Source: Bacillus cereus ATCC 14579 (lineage in GTDB: Bacteria > Bacillota > Bacilli > Bacillales > Bacillaceae_G). Taken from it: DNA of 64,000 bases. The stretch covers positions 4,132,501 to 4,196,500 of the forward strand of contig NC_004722.1 in assembly GCF_000007825.1 (NCBI RefSeq). The letters run 5' to 3'. Positions 52,512-60,532 of the stretch are shown piece after piece (positions within the stretch are counted from its first letter, which is position 1; each line of letters begins with the position of its first letter). The position numbers and the translations under genes are program-made. A model generated the notes under the pieces. The model saw only the letters and a list, made by a program, of their open reading frames with translations. It was not told the origin of the DNA and ran no database searches.

Positions 52512-52807
52512 AATGCCCTAATTGATACTGCGCCATCATCTGAAATATGAATAGATTCGCCATTCGGGCACTTATCAGTTGTAATATACTTTTCATCTGT
52601 CAGTTCTTTTAACGATGGAATTTTATTATGTTGTAATTGATATACTTGTATTTGCGCTTCTATAGATTTCACGTAAGCTGCACAACCTTTTCCTTGGACC
52701 GATGAGCGCTGTGTAACTACATTCGGAATAATTAATAGTAATAATATAGTTATGACAACCATTACTAATAGCATCTCTAACAGAGTAAACCCTTCCTCAT
52801 TCTGCAT
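52508..52807 (-). CDS. comGC: Major competence pseudopilin ComGC
   Basis: 99 residues from ATG 52807 (AGGGGG upstream); the longer frame lies in the comGB end. Prepilin motif NEEGFTLLEMLLVMVVITIL. The conserved ComGC cysteines are in GKGCAAYVKSIEAQIQ and TTDKCPNGESI, which in B. subtilis form an intramolecular disulfide. Main pilin of the transformation pilus, processed by ComC. Confidence 0.95.
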   Translation of the reverse strand: MQNEEGFTLLEMLLVMVVITILLLLIIPNVVTQRSSVQGKGCAAYVKSIEAQIQVYQLQHNKIPSLKELTDEKYITTDKCPNGESIHISDDGAVSIRAL

Positions 52808-52818
52808 ACAAATGCCCC

Positions 52819-53856
52819 CTAAATAGAATTCATCATTTGAAACATCGGCATAATCATCGCTAAGTACATAAGGACAACGATTCCTCCAATACATGTAAAT
52901 AAAATAGGCTGAATGATAACTAACATATGTTTAATTTTCCGTTCCATCTTTTCCATAATAAGATCGCTATAGTCACCTAATTCAATCCCTAAATTGCCGT
53001 TTGCTTGTCCATGCGTAATAACATAAGAAAGTTCTTTCTCGTAATACCCACTTTTAGCAATGATAGAATGTAACTGTTCTCCTCCAATTAATTGTCTTTC
53101 AATCCGGCTCGCTTCATATTTAAAGAACGGATGATATCTTTGCTCCATCATTATTGTTAAAGCTTCACATACTGATAGTCCACCATTTAATAAACCACTC
53201 AACTGAGTAGCAAAATAATGTGAATGCTTTAAAATAAGAAATGTTTTGATGAGGGGAATACGAAGCATAATTTTTACCTGTCTAATATGTGGAAGTTTCC
53301 TAAAATACAACATGTATAAAATACCTCCAATAATAACAGTTAAAATAGCGGTTAAAATAATGTAAGGTAGCAGTTTTATTGCACTTAAAATTTGTTCTGT
53401 AAGTAGTGGTGTATTAGAACCGAACGAACTATAAACCATTTCAACCTGAGGTAATAAAATGAGTTTAAAAATAAAGAGCATGATTAGTAGAAAAAACATC
53501 AAAAACATAGGATACTGCATTATTTTCATCATGTCTCTCCTATACTTATCTTTCTTATAAAGAAGTGCACTTCCTTGTTGCAAAGCAAAAGAAATATCAC
53601 CATGTTGCTCGGCATAAAATAAATAACTTAACATGTCCTGATGAAACTTTAACTGATGAAAAGAATCGTGTAGACTTTTCCCATCTTTTAACCCCTCAAT
53701 CATGCGCTGCAATTGTACTTTCTTTTCTACAGGTAATTGAAACTGTAAAAATTCTAATGCTTGTAAAAGAGAGTAGCCTTTTTCTAATAATTCTCCTAAA
53801 CGTTTCAACAATACTACTTGATCACTTAAACTCCAAGTTTTCTTAAACATAAACAT
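52819..53856 (-). CDS. comGB: Competence pilus platform protein ComGB
   Basis: 345-residue GspF/PilC-family membrane protein. Two copies of the F domain: first near LSDQVVLLKRLGELLEKGYS, second near HSHYFATQLSGLLNGGLSVC. Three membrane spans, including YPMFLMFFLLIMLFIFKLIL and a C-terminal IVVLMYLAMIMPMFQMMNS. It overlaps comGA by 14 bases. Confidence 0.95.
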   Translation of the reverse strand: MFMFKKTWSLSDQVVLLKRLGELLEKGYSLLQALEFLQFQLPVEKKVQLQRMIEGLKDGKSLHDSFHQLKFHQDMLSYLFYAEQHGDISFALQQGSALLYKKDKYRRDMMKIMQYPMFLMFFLLIMLFIFKLILLPQVEMVYSSFGSNTPLLTEQILSAIKLLPYIILTAILTVIIGGILYMLYFRKLPHIRQVKIMLRIPLIKTFLILKHSHYFATQLSGLLNGGLSVCEALTIMMEQRYHPFFKYEASRIERQLIGGEQLHSIIAKSGYYEKELSYVITHGQANGNLGIELGDYSDLIMEKMERKIKHMLVIIQPILFTCIGGIVVLMYLAMIMPMFQMMNSI

Positions 53857-54886
53857 CTTCTTCTAAAAAACCTAAAGCATATCCTTTTCGTATTGACGAT
53901 TCTAAAGTCTCATGTTTGTAAGTAACACATTCTCCACCAGCTTCTTTAAGCGCTTGTTTTAACTCATATCCATATAGTAGCTCATATATGCTAGCCTGCC
54001 TTACTTGCCTCATTGATTTACATAAAGTTGAGCACTTTCCTCTGCAAAACGGACACTTCAATTCGACAAGTCGCTGTGCAGCTACAGCCAATAAAGACTG
54101 TTCAATCTCTTGCCTCGTTATACCATAATCCATGAAGCGAATGATTGCTCCTTTCGCATCATTCGTATGCAGTGTTGTCATTACTAAATGTCCTGTCAAA
54201 CTTGCTCTTATAGCTATTTTTGCTGTTTCTTCATCACGGATTTCACCGACTAAAATAATATCTGGATCATGACGTAAAATAGCCTTTAATCCTGTTTCAT
54301 ATGTGAGACCCGCTTTTTCATTTATTTGAATTTGTAATACATCGTCACTTCTTTTTTCAACCGGATCTTCAAGTGTAATGATGCGACGTGTTTTCTTTTT
54401 TCTAATTACCTCTAATAATGCATACATTGTCGTCGTCTTCCCAGATCCAGTCGGTCCAGTAAACACAAGTAGCCCCTGTGAATAGCGTAAAAACGAGAGT
54501 AGTTTTGCTGCCGTACTTGGAAATAACGAAAGATGTGATAAGGGCTGAACAGATGCTTGTAAATGAAGGCGAATAACGAGACTTTCTTGATATACTGTTG
54601 GAAGTGTTGAAAGGCGTAAATACACTTCTTGTCCATCAATTTGCAAATACAACGAACCATTCTGTGGCTTCCGTTTCTCGCCTATGTCCATAGATGCTAA
54701 AAATTTGAAATGTGAGACAAGTTTTTCTCCAAACTCCTTTTCAATACACTGTCTCGTCATTAAATCTTTTCCTATACGTAGTTGCACCGCTACATCCTTC
54801 TGCCGGGGCACAATATGTAAATCTGACGCTTGTACCCTACACGCTTCTTTTAAAATTGCATTCGCAAAAATTTCAATCCCATTCAT
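53843..54886 (-). CDS. comGA: Competence traffic ATPase ComGA
   Basis: PilB/GspE-type ATPase that powers pilus assembly. 347 residues from ATG 54886 (AGGAGG upstream). Walker A is VFTGPTGSGKTTTMYALLEV, the Asp box IITLEDPVEKRS, Walker B DIILVGEIRDEETAKIAIRA and the His box GHLVMTTLHTNDA. A cysteine cluster, CPFCRGKCSTLC, near residue 275 may bind zinc. First gene of comG. Confidence 0.96.
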   Translation of the reverse strand: MNGIEIFANAILKEACRVQASDLHIVPRQKDVAVQLRIGKDLMTRQCIEKEFGEKLVSHFKFLASMDIGEKRKPQNGSLYLQIDGQEVYLRLSTLPTVYQESLVIRLHLQASVQPLSHLSLFPSTAAKLLSFLRYSQGLLVFTGPTGSGKTTTMYALLEVIRKKKTRRIITLEDPVEKRSDDVLQIQINEKAGLTYETGLKAILRHDPDIILVGEIRDEETAKIAIRASLTGHLVMTTLHTNDAKGAIIRFMDYGITRQEIEQSLLAVAAQRLVELKCPFCRGKCSTLCKSMRQVRQASIYELLYGYELKQALKEAGGECVTYKHETLESSIRKGYALGFLEEDVYV

Positions 54887-55091
54887 CACTTTTCCCTCCT
54901 CACTATGTATATAGCATGAAAACATGTGCAATAAAAATTTGGACTTTTGTATTTTCAACAGAGGAAAAAGGAAAAATATGTTTGTGAAATTATGAACAAT
55001 TTCCGAATTATTGTCTGAAATTACCTATACTCATGTTTATCTGTATTATAATGTTATTATCTTGGATAAAGTGATAAAGGTGGAGATCCTC

Positions 55092-55787
55092 ATGGAACAA
55101 GCTTTAAAAATTACAGGTGTATTATCTGACCCAACTCGTTATTACATTTATAAATATATTTCGCAAAAACATAGTTACGTGACGGTACAAGAAATTGCAG
55201 ATGAGTTTGACATTCATCCAAACGTAGCGCGTTTACATTTATCTAAATTAGAAGATGTTCATATGCTAAAATCGGAAACGAAGAAAACTGGAAAAGGCGG
55301 ACGACCGAGCAGATTGTATGTCTTATCTGAAGATGTTATCCAATTACAATTTCCATTCCGTGATTATCAATTGTTAGCAAGAATCGCATTTAATTCTTTA
55401 CTTAGTCTTGGTGCTGCTGGTGAGAAAGCGCTATACGAAACAGGAAAACAATTCGGAGCTGAATTAATGCAACAACATATGCAACGTTTAAATGTGAGTG
55501 AAGATGCTTTAACAGTGGAACAAAAAGTTCAAATTGCAAAAGAAGCTTTCTCACCAGCTGGCTTATCACCTGCATTTGAATTAAGTGCAGATGGAACAAA
55601 AATTTTCTATGATGTACACAATTGTCCATTTAAAGAAGTTGCTGTTCATCATCCAACTGAAATTTGTAACATGCACGGAGATATGATGAAAGGGATTTTT
55701 GAAATCCTATTCCCTAACATGGAATTAACTCGAAATGATAGTCTATTAGATGGATGTAAATCTTGTAATTATAAACTAACAATTTAA
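55092..55787 (+). CDS. HTH transcriptional regulator with C-terminal cysteine motif
   Basis: 231 residues from ATG 55092 (GGTGGAG eight bases upstream). N-terminal ArsR-like winged helix: LSDPTRYYIYKYISQKHSYV, VQEIADEFDIHPNVARLHLS, KKTGKGGRPSRLYVL. The C-terminal domain ends with VHNCPFKEV, TEICNMHGDM and LDGCKSCNYKL, a cysteine spacing like that of COG2345/SufR-type regulators, where some bind an iron-sulfur cluster. No suf genes are near. It is divergent from comG, but no link to competence is shown. Confidence 0.8.
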   Translation: MEQALKITGVLSDPTRYYIYKYISQKHSYVTVQEIADEFDIHPNVARLHLSKLEDVHMLKSETKKTGKGGRPSRLYVLSEDVIQLQFPFRDYQLLARIAFNSLLSLGAAGEKALYETGKQFGAELMQQHMQRLNVSEDALTVEQKVQIAKEAFSPAGLSPAFELSADGTKIFYDVHNCPFKEVAVHHPTEICNMHGDMMKGIFEILFPNMELTRNDSLLDGCKSCNYKLTI

Positions 55788-55796
55788 TTTTTCATA

Positions 55797-55832
55797 TAAA
55801 AAGAAGCCAATAATAATTGGCTTCTTTTTATA
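55797..55832 (+). terminator. Terminator of the HTH regulator gene
   Basis: AAAAAGAAGCCAATA-ATA-ATTGGCTTCTTTTTAT. Confidence 0.85.
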
Positions 55833-55912
55833 TGAACGAATATTTACAATAGTAAGAAAAATAAACTATAATGAGGTGAGGTTTACTTTTTTTAGAAAAG
55901 GAGGGAGATGGC

Positions 55913-56155
55913 ATGGAGCGCATGTTTCGCGTTCTCGGCTTTTGGACTGGAATTTTCTCGGTTATGTTTTACGTAGGGGATATGCAACCGGCCGCACTAC
56001 TATTTTTAGGACAAACAGGTTTCTTCGTACTTTTAAGCTATTTAAAATTAACAGAGCGTATGTATATATACGTATTTGGGGCATATTTAACTGTTTTCTT
56101 CATAGGATTTACATACTACACGACATTCTTACTTGTGCCTGGGGCTGGACATTAA
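55913..56155 (+). CDS. yqgY: DUF2626 membrane protein (YqgY)
   Basis: 80 residues with three predicted spans, opening MERMFRVLGFWTGIFSVMFY and containing VFGAYLTVFFIGFTYYTTFL. The size, start and position near comG match B. subtilis YqgY. Strong ribosome-binding site AAAAGGAGG. Function unknown. Confidence 0.9.
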   Translation: MERMFRVLGFWTGIFSVMFYVGDMQPAALLFLGQTGFFVLLSYLKLTERMYIYVFGAYLTVFFIGFTYYTTFLLVPGAGH

Positions 56156-56182
56156 AAGATGGCATTTTGCCATCTTTTTTTT
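56153..56182 (+). terminator. Terminator of yqgY
   Basis: AAAAGATGGC-ATTTT-GCCATCTTTTTTTT. Confidence 0.85.
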
Positions 56183-56200
56183 AATTCCGGAATTTCATAG

Positions 56201-56229
56201 TTGACTTATAGGTTTTATTACCTTATATT
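56201..56229 (+). promoter_or_regulatory. Likely sigma-A promoter of tcyP
   Basis: TTGACT, 17 bases, TATATT, with the tcyP ATG 34 bases downstream. The leader is too short for an S-box riboswitch. Confidence 0.6.
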
Positions 56230-56262
56230 CTATATAACAGATTGGAATTAGGGGGAATCAAC

Positions 56263-57657
56263 ATGAATACACTGCTTGTCGGAATTAACGTTGCAGTCAT
56301 GCTCATCTTAGTTGGCGTATTATATTATATGCAACGTAAGCATGTATCTTTTAATAAACGTGTATTTACCGCTTTAGGAGTCGGAATTTTATTCGGTCTT
56401 ATATTACAATTTATTTATGAGCCAACTTCTAAAGTAATTATTGAATCAAATACTTGGTTTGGCTTAATCGGTAACGGTTATGTAAAATTACTTCAAATGA
56501 TCGTTATGCCACTTATTTTAGTATCTATTATTTCAGCATTTACAAAATTACAGTTAACGAAAAACCTTGGTAAAATTAGTGGCCTTATTATCGGTATTTT
56601 AATTCTTACTACAGGAATCGCTGCAGCTGTCGGTATCGCTGCAAGTGCAGGATTTGATGTATCTGCAACCGGCCTACAACAAGGTGATGCAGAATCTGCT
56701 CGTCTGAAACTAGTTGAAGAAAGATTTACTTCTATTGAAAAGACAACAATTCCAGATAAATTATTAGAGCTATTACCTACAAATCCGTTTCTTGATTTAA
56801 CAGGCGCTCGTCCAACATCAACAATTTCTGTCGTAATATTTGCAGCCTTTATCGGCATTGCCTTTATAGGTGTAAAACGAAAATATCCAGAACAAGCAGA
56901 GCTATTTAAGAAAATGCTTGATGCTGTATATGCAATCGTAATGCGTATGGTAACATTAATTTTACGCCTTACTCCATACGGCGTATTAGCTCTTATGGCA
57001 AAAACAGTTGCTGGTAGCGATATAAATGCTATTTTAAAACTTGGTAACTTCGTGTTAGCCTCTTACGTAGCACTTATCGTAATGTTTATCATTCACTTAT
57101 TATTAATTGCATTGTCTGGTTTAAATCCAATTCAATATTTGAAAAAAGTGTTCCCTGTACTAACTTTTGCATTCACATCTCGCTCTAGTGCTGGTGCGAT
57201 GCCATTAAATATTGAAGCGCAAAAAGAAAAGCTTGGTATTTCCGAAGGAATTGCAAACTTCGCAGCTTCATTTGGGGTATCTATCGGACAAAACGGTTGC
57301 GCAGGTATTTATCCAGCAATGCTTGCAATGATGGTCGCTCCAACTGTTGGAATTGATCCATTACAACCACAATTTATTTTAACTTTAATCGCTGTCGTTG
57401 CTATTAGCTCATTCGGTGTTGCTGGAGTTGGTGGCGGTGCAACATTCGCAGCTTTAATCGTACTATCTACAATGAACTTACCAATCGGTATTGTTGCTCT
57501 AGTTATCTCGGTTGAGCCATTAATCGATATGGGGCGTACAGCTCTTAACGTAAGTGGTTCTATGACAGCAGGTCTTATTTCAAGTAAATGGCTTGGTGAA
57601 TTAGATCAAGATACGTACAATCAAGATGATACAAAAACTGGTGAAATTGCTTCATAA
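56263..57657 (+). CDS. tcyP: L-cystine symporter TcyP
   Basis: Sodium or proton:dicarboxylate/amino-acid symporter family member for cystine uptake. 464 residues from ATG 56263 (AGGGGGAA upstream). Eight helices plus two re-entrant loops. The serine-rich hairpin is TFAFTSRSSAGAMPLNIEAQ, and SIGQNGCAGIYPAMLAMMVA and GVAGVGGGATFAALIVLSTM form the binding core. Own promoter and terminator. Its cystine could feed the sulfur pathways near metH. Confidence 0.93.
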   Translation: MNTLLVGINVAVMLILVGVLYYMQRKHVSFNKRVFTALGVGILFGLILQFIYEPTSKVIIESNTWFGLIGNGYVKLLQMIVMPLILVSIISAFTKLQLTKNLGKISGLIIGILILTTGIAAAVGIAASAGFDVSATGLQQGDAESARLKLVEERFTSIEKTTIPDKLLELLPTNPFLDLTGARPTSTISVVIFAAFIGIAFIGVKRKYPEQAELFKKMLDAVYAIVMRMVTLILRLTPYGVLALMAKTVAGSDINAILKLGNFVLASYVALIVMFIIHLLLIALSGLNPIQYLKKVFPVLTFAFTSRSSAGAMPLNIEAQKEKLGISEGIANFAASFGVSIGQNGCAGIYPAMLAMMVAPTVGIDPLQPQFILTLIAVVAISSFGVAGVGGGATFAALIVLSTMNLPIGIVALVISVEPLIDMGRTALNVSGSMTAGLISSKWLGELDQDTYNQDDTKTGEIAS

Positions 57658-57659
57658 TG

Positions 57660-57699
57660 AAAAAAAGACGCTAACATACAATTGTCAGCGTCTTTTTAT
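57660..57699. terminator. Terminator of tcyP
   Basis: AAAAAAAGACGCTAACA-TACAAT-TGTCAGCGTCTTTTTATT, one mismatch. Confidence 0.8.
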
Positions 57700-57735
57700 T
57701 CCGTTCCCTCTTTATAGATTTTATCTTGAGAATTA

Positions 57736-58128
57736 TCACTCCAAGTATTCTTCTAGTTGCTCTTTTAACTCTTCCTCAATCTCATAACAAGATTCATCAG
57801 CGAGTTCCCCTACTTTCTTACTCCCCAAAATGTTTGATTGAATTGGCATTCCTAAAAAGATTCTTTCACATTTCCAAATTGGAATATTGTGAAATCCAAT
57901 CATCTCTTTTTCTTCATCTAATATAGCTATAGCAACTGATGAATAATAACCCACCTCAAAGGGATTCTCTTTTTCCCTTGCAAATCCCATATCTAATTCC
58001 ATGTGGTTTTCTATGTATAAACGTGAATACTCTTTATGCAGTTTAAGTGATATTCGCTCTATTTCCTTCTCCATACATTGAATGTTCTCTTTTAACTCCA
58101 ACGTAAACTCCTGTTCTTTATATTTCAT
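57736..58128 (-). CDS. Unknown soluble protein, 130 residues
   Basis: ATG 58128 with AAGGAGG six bases upstream. N-terminal coiled-coil-like helix (LELKENIQCMEKEIERISLK), a middle beta-rich part (VGYYSSVAIAILDEEKEMIG) and an acidic C-terminus (EELKEQLEEYLE). No membrane span. Family not recognised. Confidence 0.65.
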   Translation of the reverse strand: MKYKEQEFTLELKENIQCMEKEIERISLKLHKEYSRLYIENHMELDMGFAREKENPFEVGYYSSVAIAILDEEKEMIGFHNIPIWKCERIFLGMPIQSNILGSKKVGELADESCYEIEEELKEQLEEYLE

Positions 58129-58215
58129 TTTCGCCTCCTTAAACATAGAAAAAGAGAATACAATAACATATCCTCTTTCCTCAAATATATTTCATTATCT
58201 CACAGCCCGTCCTTT

Positions 58216-58431
58216 TCACAAATAACCATTTTGTTCGCACCATTTATGAAATTGTCCTACGTCTACTCCAACTAACACGATATCCTTTAGCTCTACATCA
58301 ATGACTTGTTCTCCAATTACAATAGCAAACTGCGATGCTAATTTTGTCTCGTTTTTCTTTACAATTCCAATTCGGTTCCGATGCGGTCCATCTTTTATAT
58401 ATGCTTTTTGTCCTACAATATCAAAGTTCAA
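58216..58431 (-). CDS. Small KOW/SH3-like protein
   Basis: 71 residues from TTG 58431, preceded by GAGGTG at good spacing; the ATG at 58458 has none. The segment VGQKAYIKDGPHRNRIGIVK resembles a KOW-type beta-barrel, followed by VIGEQVIDVELKDIVLVG and a C-terminal WCEQNGYL. The resemblance is weak, so the class is tentative. Confidence 0.55.
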   Translation of the reverse strand: MNFDIVGQKAYIKDGPHRNRIGIVKKNETKLASQFAIVIGEQVIDVELKDIVLVGVDVGQFHKWCEQNGYL

Positions 58432-58613
58432 AATTCTCACCTCTTTTACTGCGCTCAAATTGGAAATACGATCTCCACCTCGGAAAATTTCCTTTCATTG
58501 CACTATTTCTCTATATATATGACGAAACAATAAAAGAGTCCTTCCTTCTTTACAATTATTTTTTCTTTGTTTCATTTTTGTGATTGAAACGTAAAGTTTA
58601 TAATAAAATACAC

Positions 58614-58628
58614 TTGGAAGCGCTTTCT
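58614..58628. promoter_or_regulatory. Candidate CcpA cre site at the promoter of the gene at 58684
   Basis: TTGGAAGCGCTTTCT fits WTGNAANCGNWNNCW at all fixed positions and is nearly palindromic. It overlaps the expected -35 region of a promoter whose -10 is TATAAT (58645-58650), which would give glucose repression. Confidence 0.6.
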
Positions 58629-58683
58629 ATGTAATTTTTTATGTTATAATATATAAGTAGAACTTCGTAAAGAGGGTTAAAAA

Positions 58684-58995
58684 ATGAATACAAAAATGAT
58701 TAAAAAAGTAATTGAAGCATTAAAAGTATATGGCTTTCAGGATGTATCATTCTGTGACAAAACGAAGCTATTTTTATTTCATAACGAAACCGATATTATG
58801 AGCGGCTATGCAGAAATAACATATAGTAGTCAATTTGAAAAATTCAACGTACAAATTCATCCAATTGAAACGCATCACCAAGCAGAGTTACAAGAGATTG
58901 AAAGACATATACAAGCTTGTATAAGAAAAGTGGAATATTTAAACGCACTTCTTACCGGGCAGACAAAACTAGATGATAAAATTATTATTATGTAA
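58684..58995 (+). CDS. Unknown soluble protein, 103 residues
   Basis: Starts MNTKMIKKVIEALKVYGFQD after AGAGGG. Middle region: AEITYSSQFEKFNVQIHPIE; helical end ELQEIERHIQACIRKVEYLN. It has a clear promoter, a cre-like operator and a terminator, so it is a real, probably carbon-regulated gene. Family not recognised. Confidence 0.7.
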   Translation: MNTKMIKKVIEALKVYGFQDVSFCDKTKLFLFHNETDIMSGYAEITYSSQFEKFNVQIHPIETHHQAELQEIERHIQACIRKVEYLNALLTGQTKLDDKIIIM

Positions 58996-59033
58996 AAAAA
59001 GAACGTGATCCAATCACGTTCTTTTTTCATTAT
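58996..59033. terminator. Bidirectional terminator
   Basis: AAAAAAAGAACGTGATC-CAA-TCACGTTCTTTTTTCA between the genes at 58684 and 59030. Confidence 0.85.
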
Positions 59034-59518
59034 ACGTTCATCTTTTCCTTTAGTTGTAATCCTGTAACAGATTCTAATACATCCATCGATTCTCCAAATG
59101 TCATATCAAAAATTGTCTTGTCCTCTATGTATGGAAACTGTCTGAAACGCTTTTCTAACACCTTCACAGCATCTGATGTAAAGTTTGCACTATCAATACC
59201 AAATTCTGTTTCAAGAAGAACGATCCAATCTAACACATGAAAACCTAATCCATTGACGAATGAAATCAATTTTTCTTCTGGGTTTGAAGATAAGAATACT
59301 TGGCGTTCCATCTCACTAAAAAGTTCTTCTCCTAAGATTTCAGCTAACTCATCATCATGTTCACGTTCAACAAGTTCTTCGTAGCCGTAATCATCCACAA
59401 GCTCTTCTACTTCTTCACTATCCTGACAAAGCAATTGACTAAGAAGTGCCTCTTTCTTAAATTCACTATTTTGTACGACTTCTAAAAAGCTCGTTTCCCA
59501 TCCATTTTCTAATTTCAT
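59030..59518 (-). CDS. Acidic unknown protein, 162 residues
   Basis: ATG 59518 with AAGGAG eight bases upstream. Strongly acidic N-terminal half (LLCQDSEEVEELVDDYGYEE, LVEREHDDELAEILGEELFS), then a hydrophobic core (VNGLGFHVLDWIVLLETEFG). No signal peptide. Family not recognised; it ends in a shared bidirectional terminator. Confidence 0.65.
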   Translation of the reverse strand: MKLENGWETSFLEVVQNSEFKKEALLSQLLCQDSEEVEELVDDYGYEELVEREHDDELAEILGEELFSEMERQVFLSSNPEEKLISFVNGLGFHVLDWIVLLETEFGIDSANFTSDAVKVLEKRFRQFPYIEDKTIFDMTFGESMDVLESVTGLQLKEKMNV

Positions 59519-59597
59519 ATTATGTACTCCTTTATATACGTTTCTTATCATCACTGTACCCAAAAGATCACTTTTATAACCTTTTAGGTAGTTACTA

Positions 59598-59972
59598 TTA
59601 TTTCACATGATTTATAACATAAGATGCAAACTCAGCTACATCTCCTTCAAAAATATTTATTTCTGGCAAGTGATAGAACGTTGTTTGGAGCGGGTTTCCT
59701 GCATGATATACATATATCGTTTTCTCTAGTGCAATCGCCATTCCAAACTCTGTATGGCTCCCGTTTCCGCCATCTAATATAAGTAAAAATACATCCGCTT
59801 CTTTTACAGCATTTTGTTCTGCCTGACCAATTTCTCTTAATTGTTCTTCATTCGCTGCTCTTTCATTTTTGGTCCAATCATATGTATGGTGCCATCCTGC
59901 ATGTTTCAGTTCATTTGCTACGGAACGTACAAGATGTTTATTTTGGAAACCTGAGGCGATATAAAAATTCAT
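59598..59972 (-). CDS. Nucleoside 2-deoxyribosyltransferase-like protein
   Basis: 124-residue Rossmann-like protein. The start FYIASGFQNKHLVRSVANEL, the middle EADVFLLILDGGNGSHTEFG with the probable catalytic glutamate, and AIALEKTIYVYHAG follow the family pattern. Family members exchange bases on deoxynucleosides or hydrolyse nucleotides. The true substrate is unknown; no nucleotide gene is adjacent. Confidence 0.82.
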   Translation of the reverse strand: MNFYIASGFQNKHLVRSVANELKHAGWHHTYDWTKNERAANEEQLREIGQAEQNAVKEADVFLLILDGGNGSHTEFGMAIALEKTIYVYHAGNPLQTTFYHLPEINIFEGDVAEFASYVINHVK

Positions 59973-60067
59973 TTATATACACTCCTTCATTATGTATGGG
60001 GAAACTCCTTTTTAGCGTTATTTGTTATAGCTACAATAAAGAACAACTTCAAAAAAAATCCCCATCT

Positions 60068-60289
60068 TTAAAACTTATTTGCGTTTAAATGATGGGATGC
60101 TTCATGGTCTTCTTTTATTTTTTGTTTTTTATAACTTTCATCAGCTAACATTTCTAGTTCAGCTGTTATCTCTGACTTTTCAAGCTCTCTTTCTTGCGAA
60201 AATTTCCTTGAAATATAAACAATAACACTACCAACGTACAACACAAAGCATATAATAAGTGCAGTATTTTCATAGAGACTTAGCTCCAA
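60068..60289 (-). CDS. Small single-span membrane protein
   Basis: 73 residues from TTG 60289 (AGGAG eight bases upstream); GTG 60292 is also possible, and the longer frame to 60328 lacks support. One span (NTALIICFVLYVGSVIVYIS) and a charged helical tail (ERELEKSEITAELEMLADES). Family not recognised. Confidence 0.55.
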   Translation of the reverse strand: MELSLYENTALIICFVLYVGSVIVYISRKFSQERELEKSEITAELEMLADESYKKQKIKEDHEASHHLNANKF

Positions 60290-60360
60290 CACAGTCACTC
60301 CTAATCCATTCGTATTTTCACGCCTCATTAATTGGAATTTCCCTATTAACCCATTTGTTA

Positions 60361-60459
60361 TCCCGCTATTTGAGGGCAGTAAGACTCCCTCCTCAAAATT
60401 CAGTAACAGTAAAGAAGTTAGATGTGGGATGCACCCAACTGATTAAAGTTTCACTTTAT
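60361..60459 (+). repeat. Divergent, shortened bcr1-like element
   Basis: About 99 bases, plus orientation. It shares with the element at 40750 the start TCCCGC..., GGACAGTAA-like GGGCAGTAAGACTCCC, CTCAAAA, AAAGAAG and the end CTGATTAAAGTTTCACTTTAT. The second half of the large hairpin is missing. It lies in the gap 60290-60522 between a small membrane gene and murG. Confidence 0.7.
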
Positions 60460-60504
60460 TGTAACATAAAAATATCAATTCTTGGAATCTTTCACCCTAC
60501 TAAA

Positions 60505-60532
60505 AGAGGCATGATTGTTTCATCATGCCTCT
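60505..60532 (-). terminator. Terminator of metH-murG
   Basis: AGAGGCATGAT-TGTTTC-ATCATGCCTCT overlaps the murG stop; the minus strand continues TTTTAG. Confidence 0.75.

Noticed and set aside
56183..56262. S-box riboswitch before tcyP
   Set aside because: The leader after the predicted promoter is about 30 bases, too short for an aptamer.
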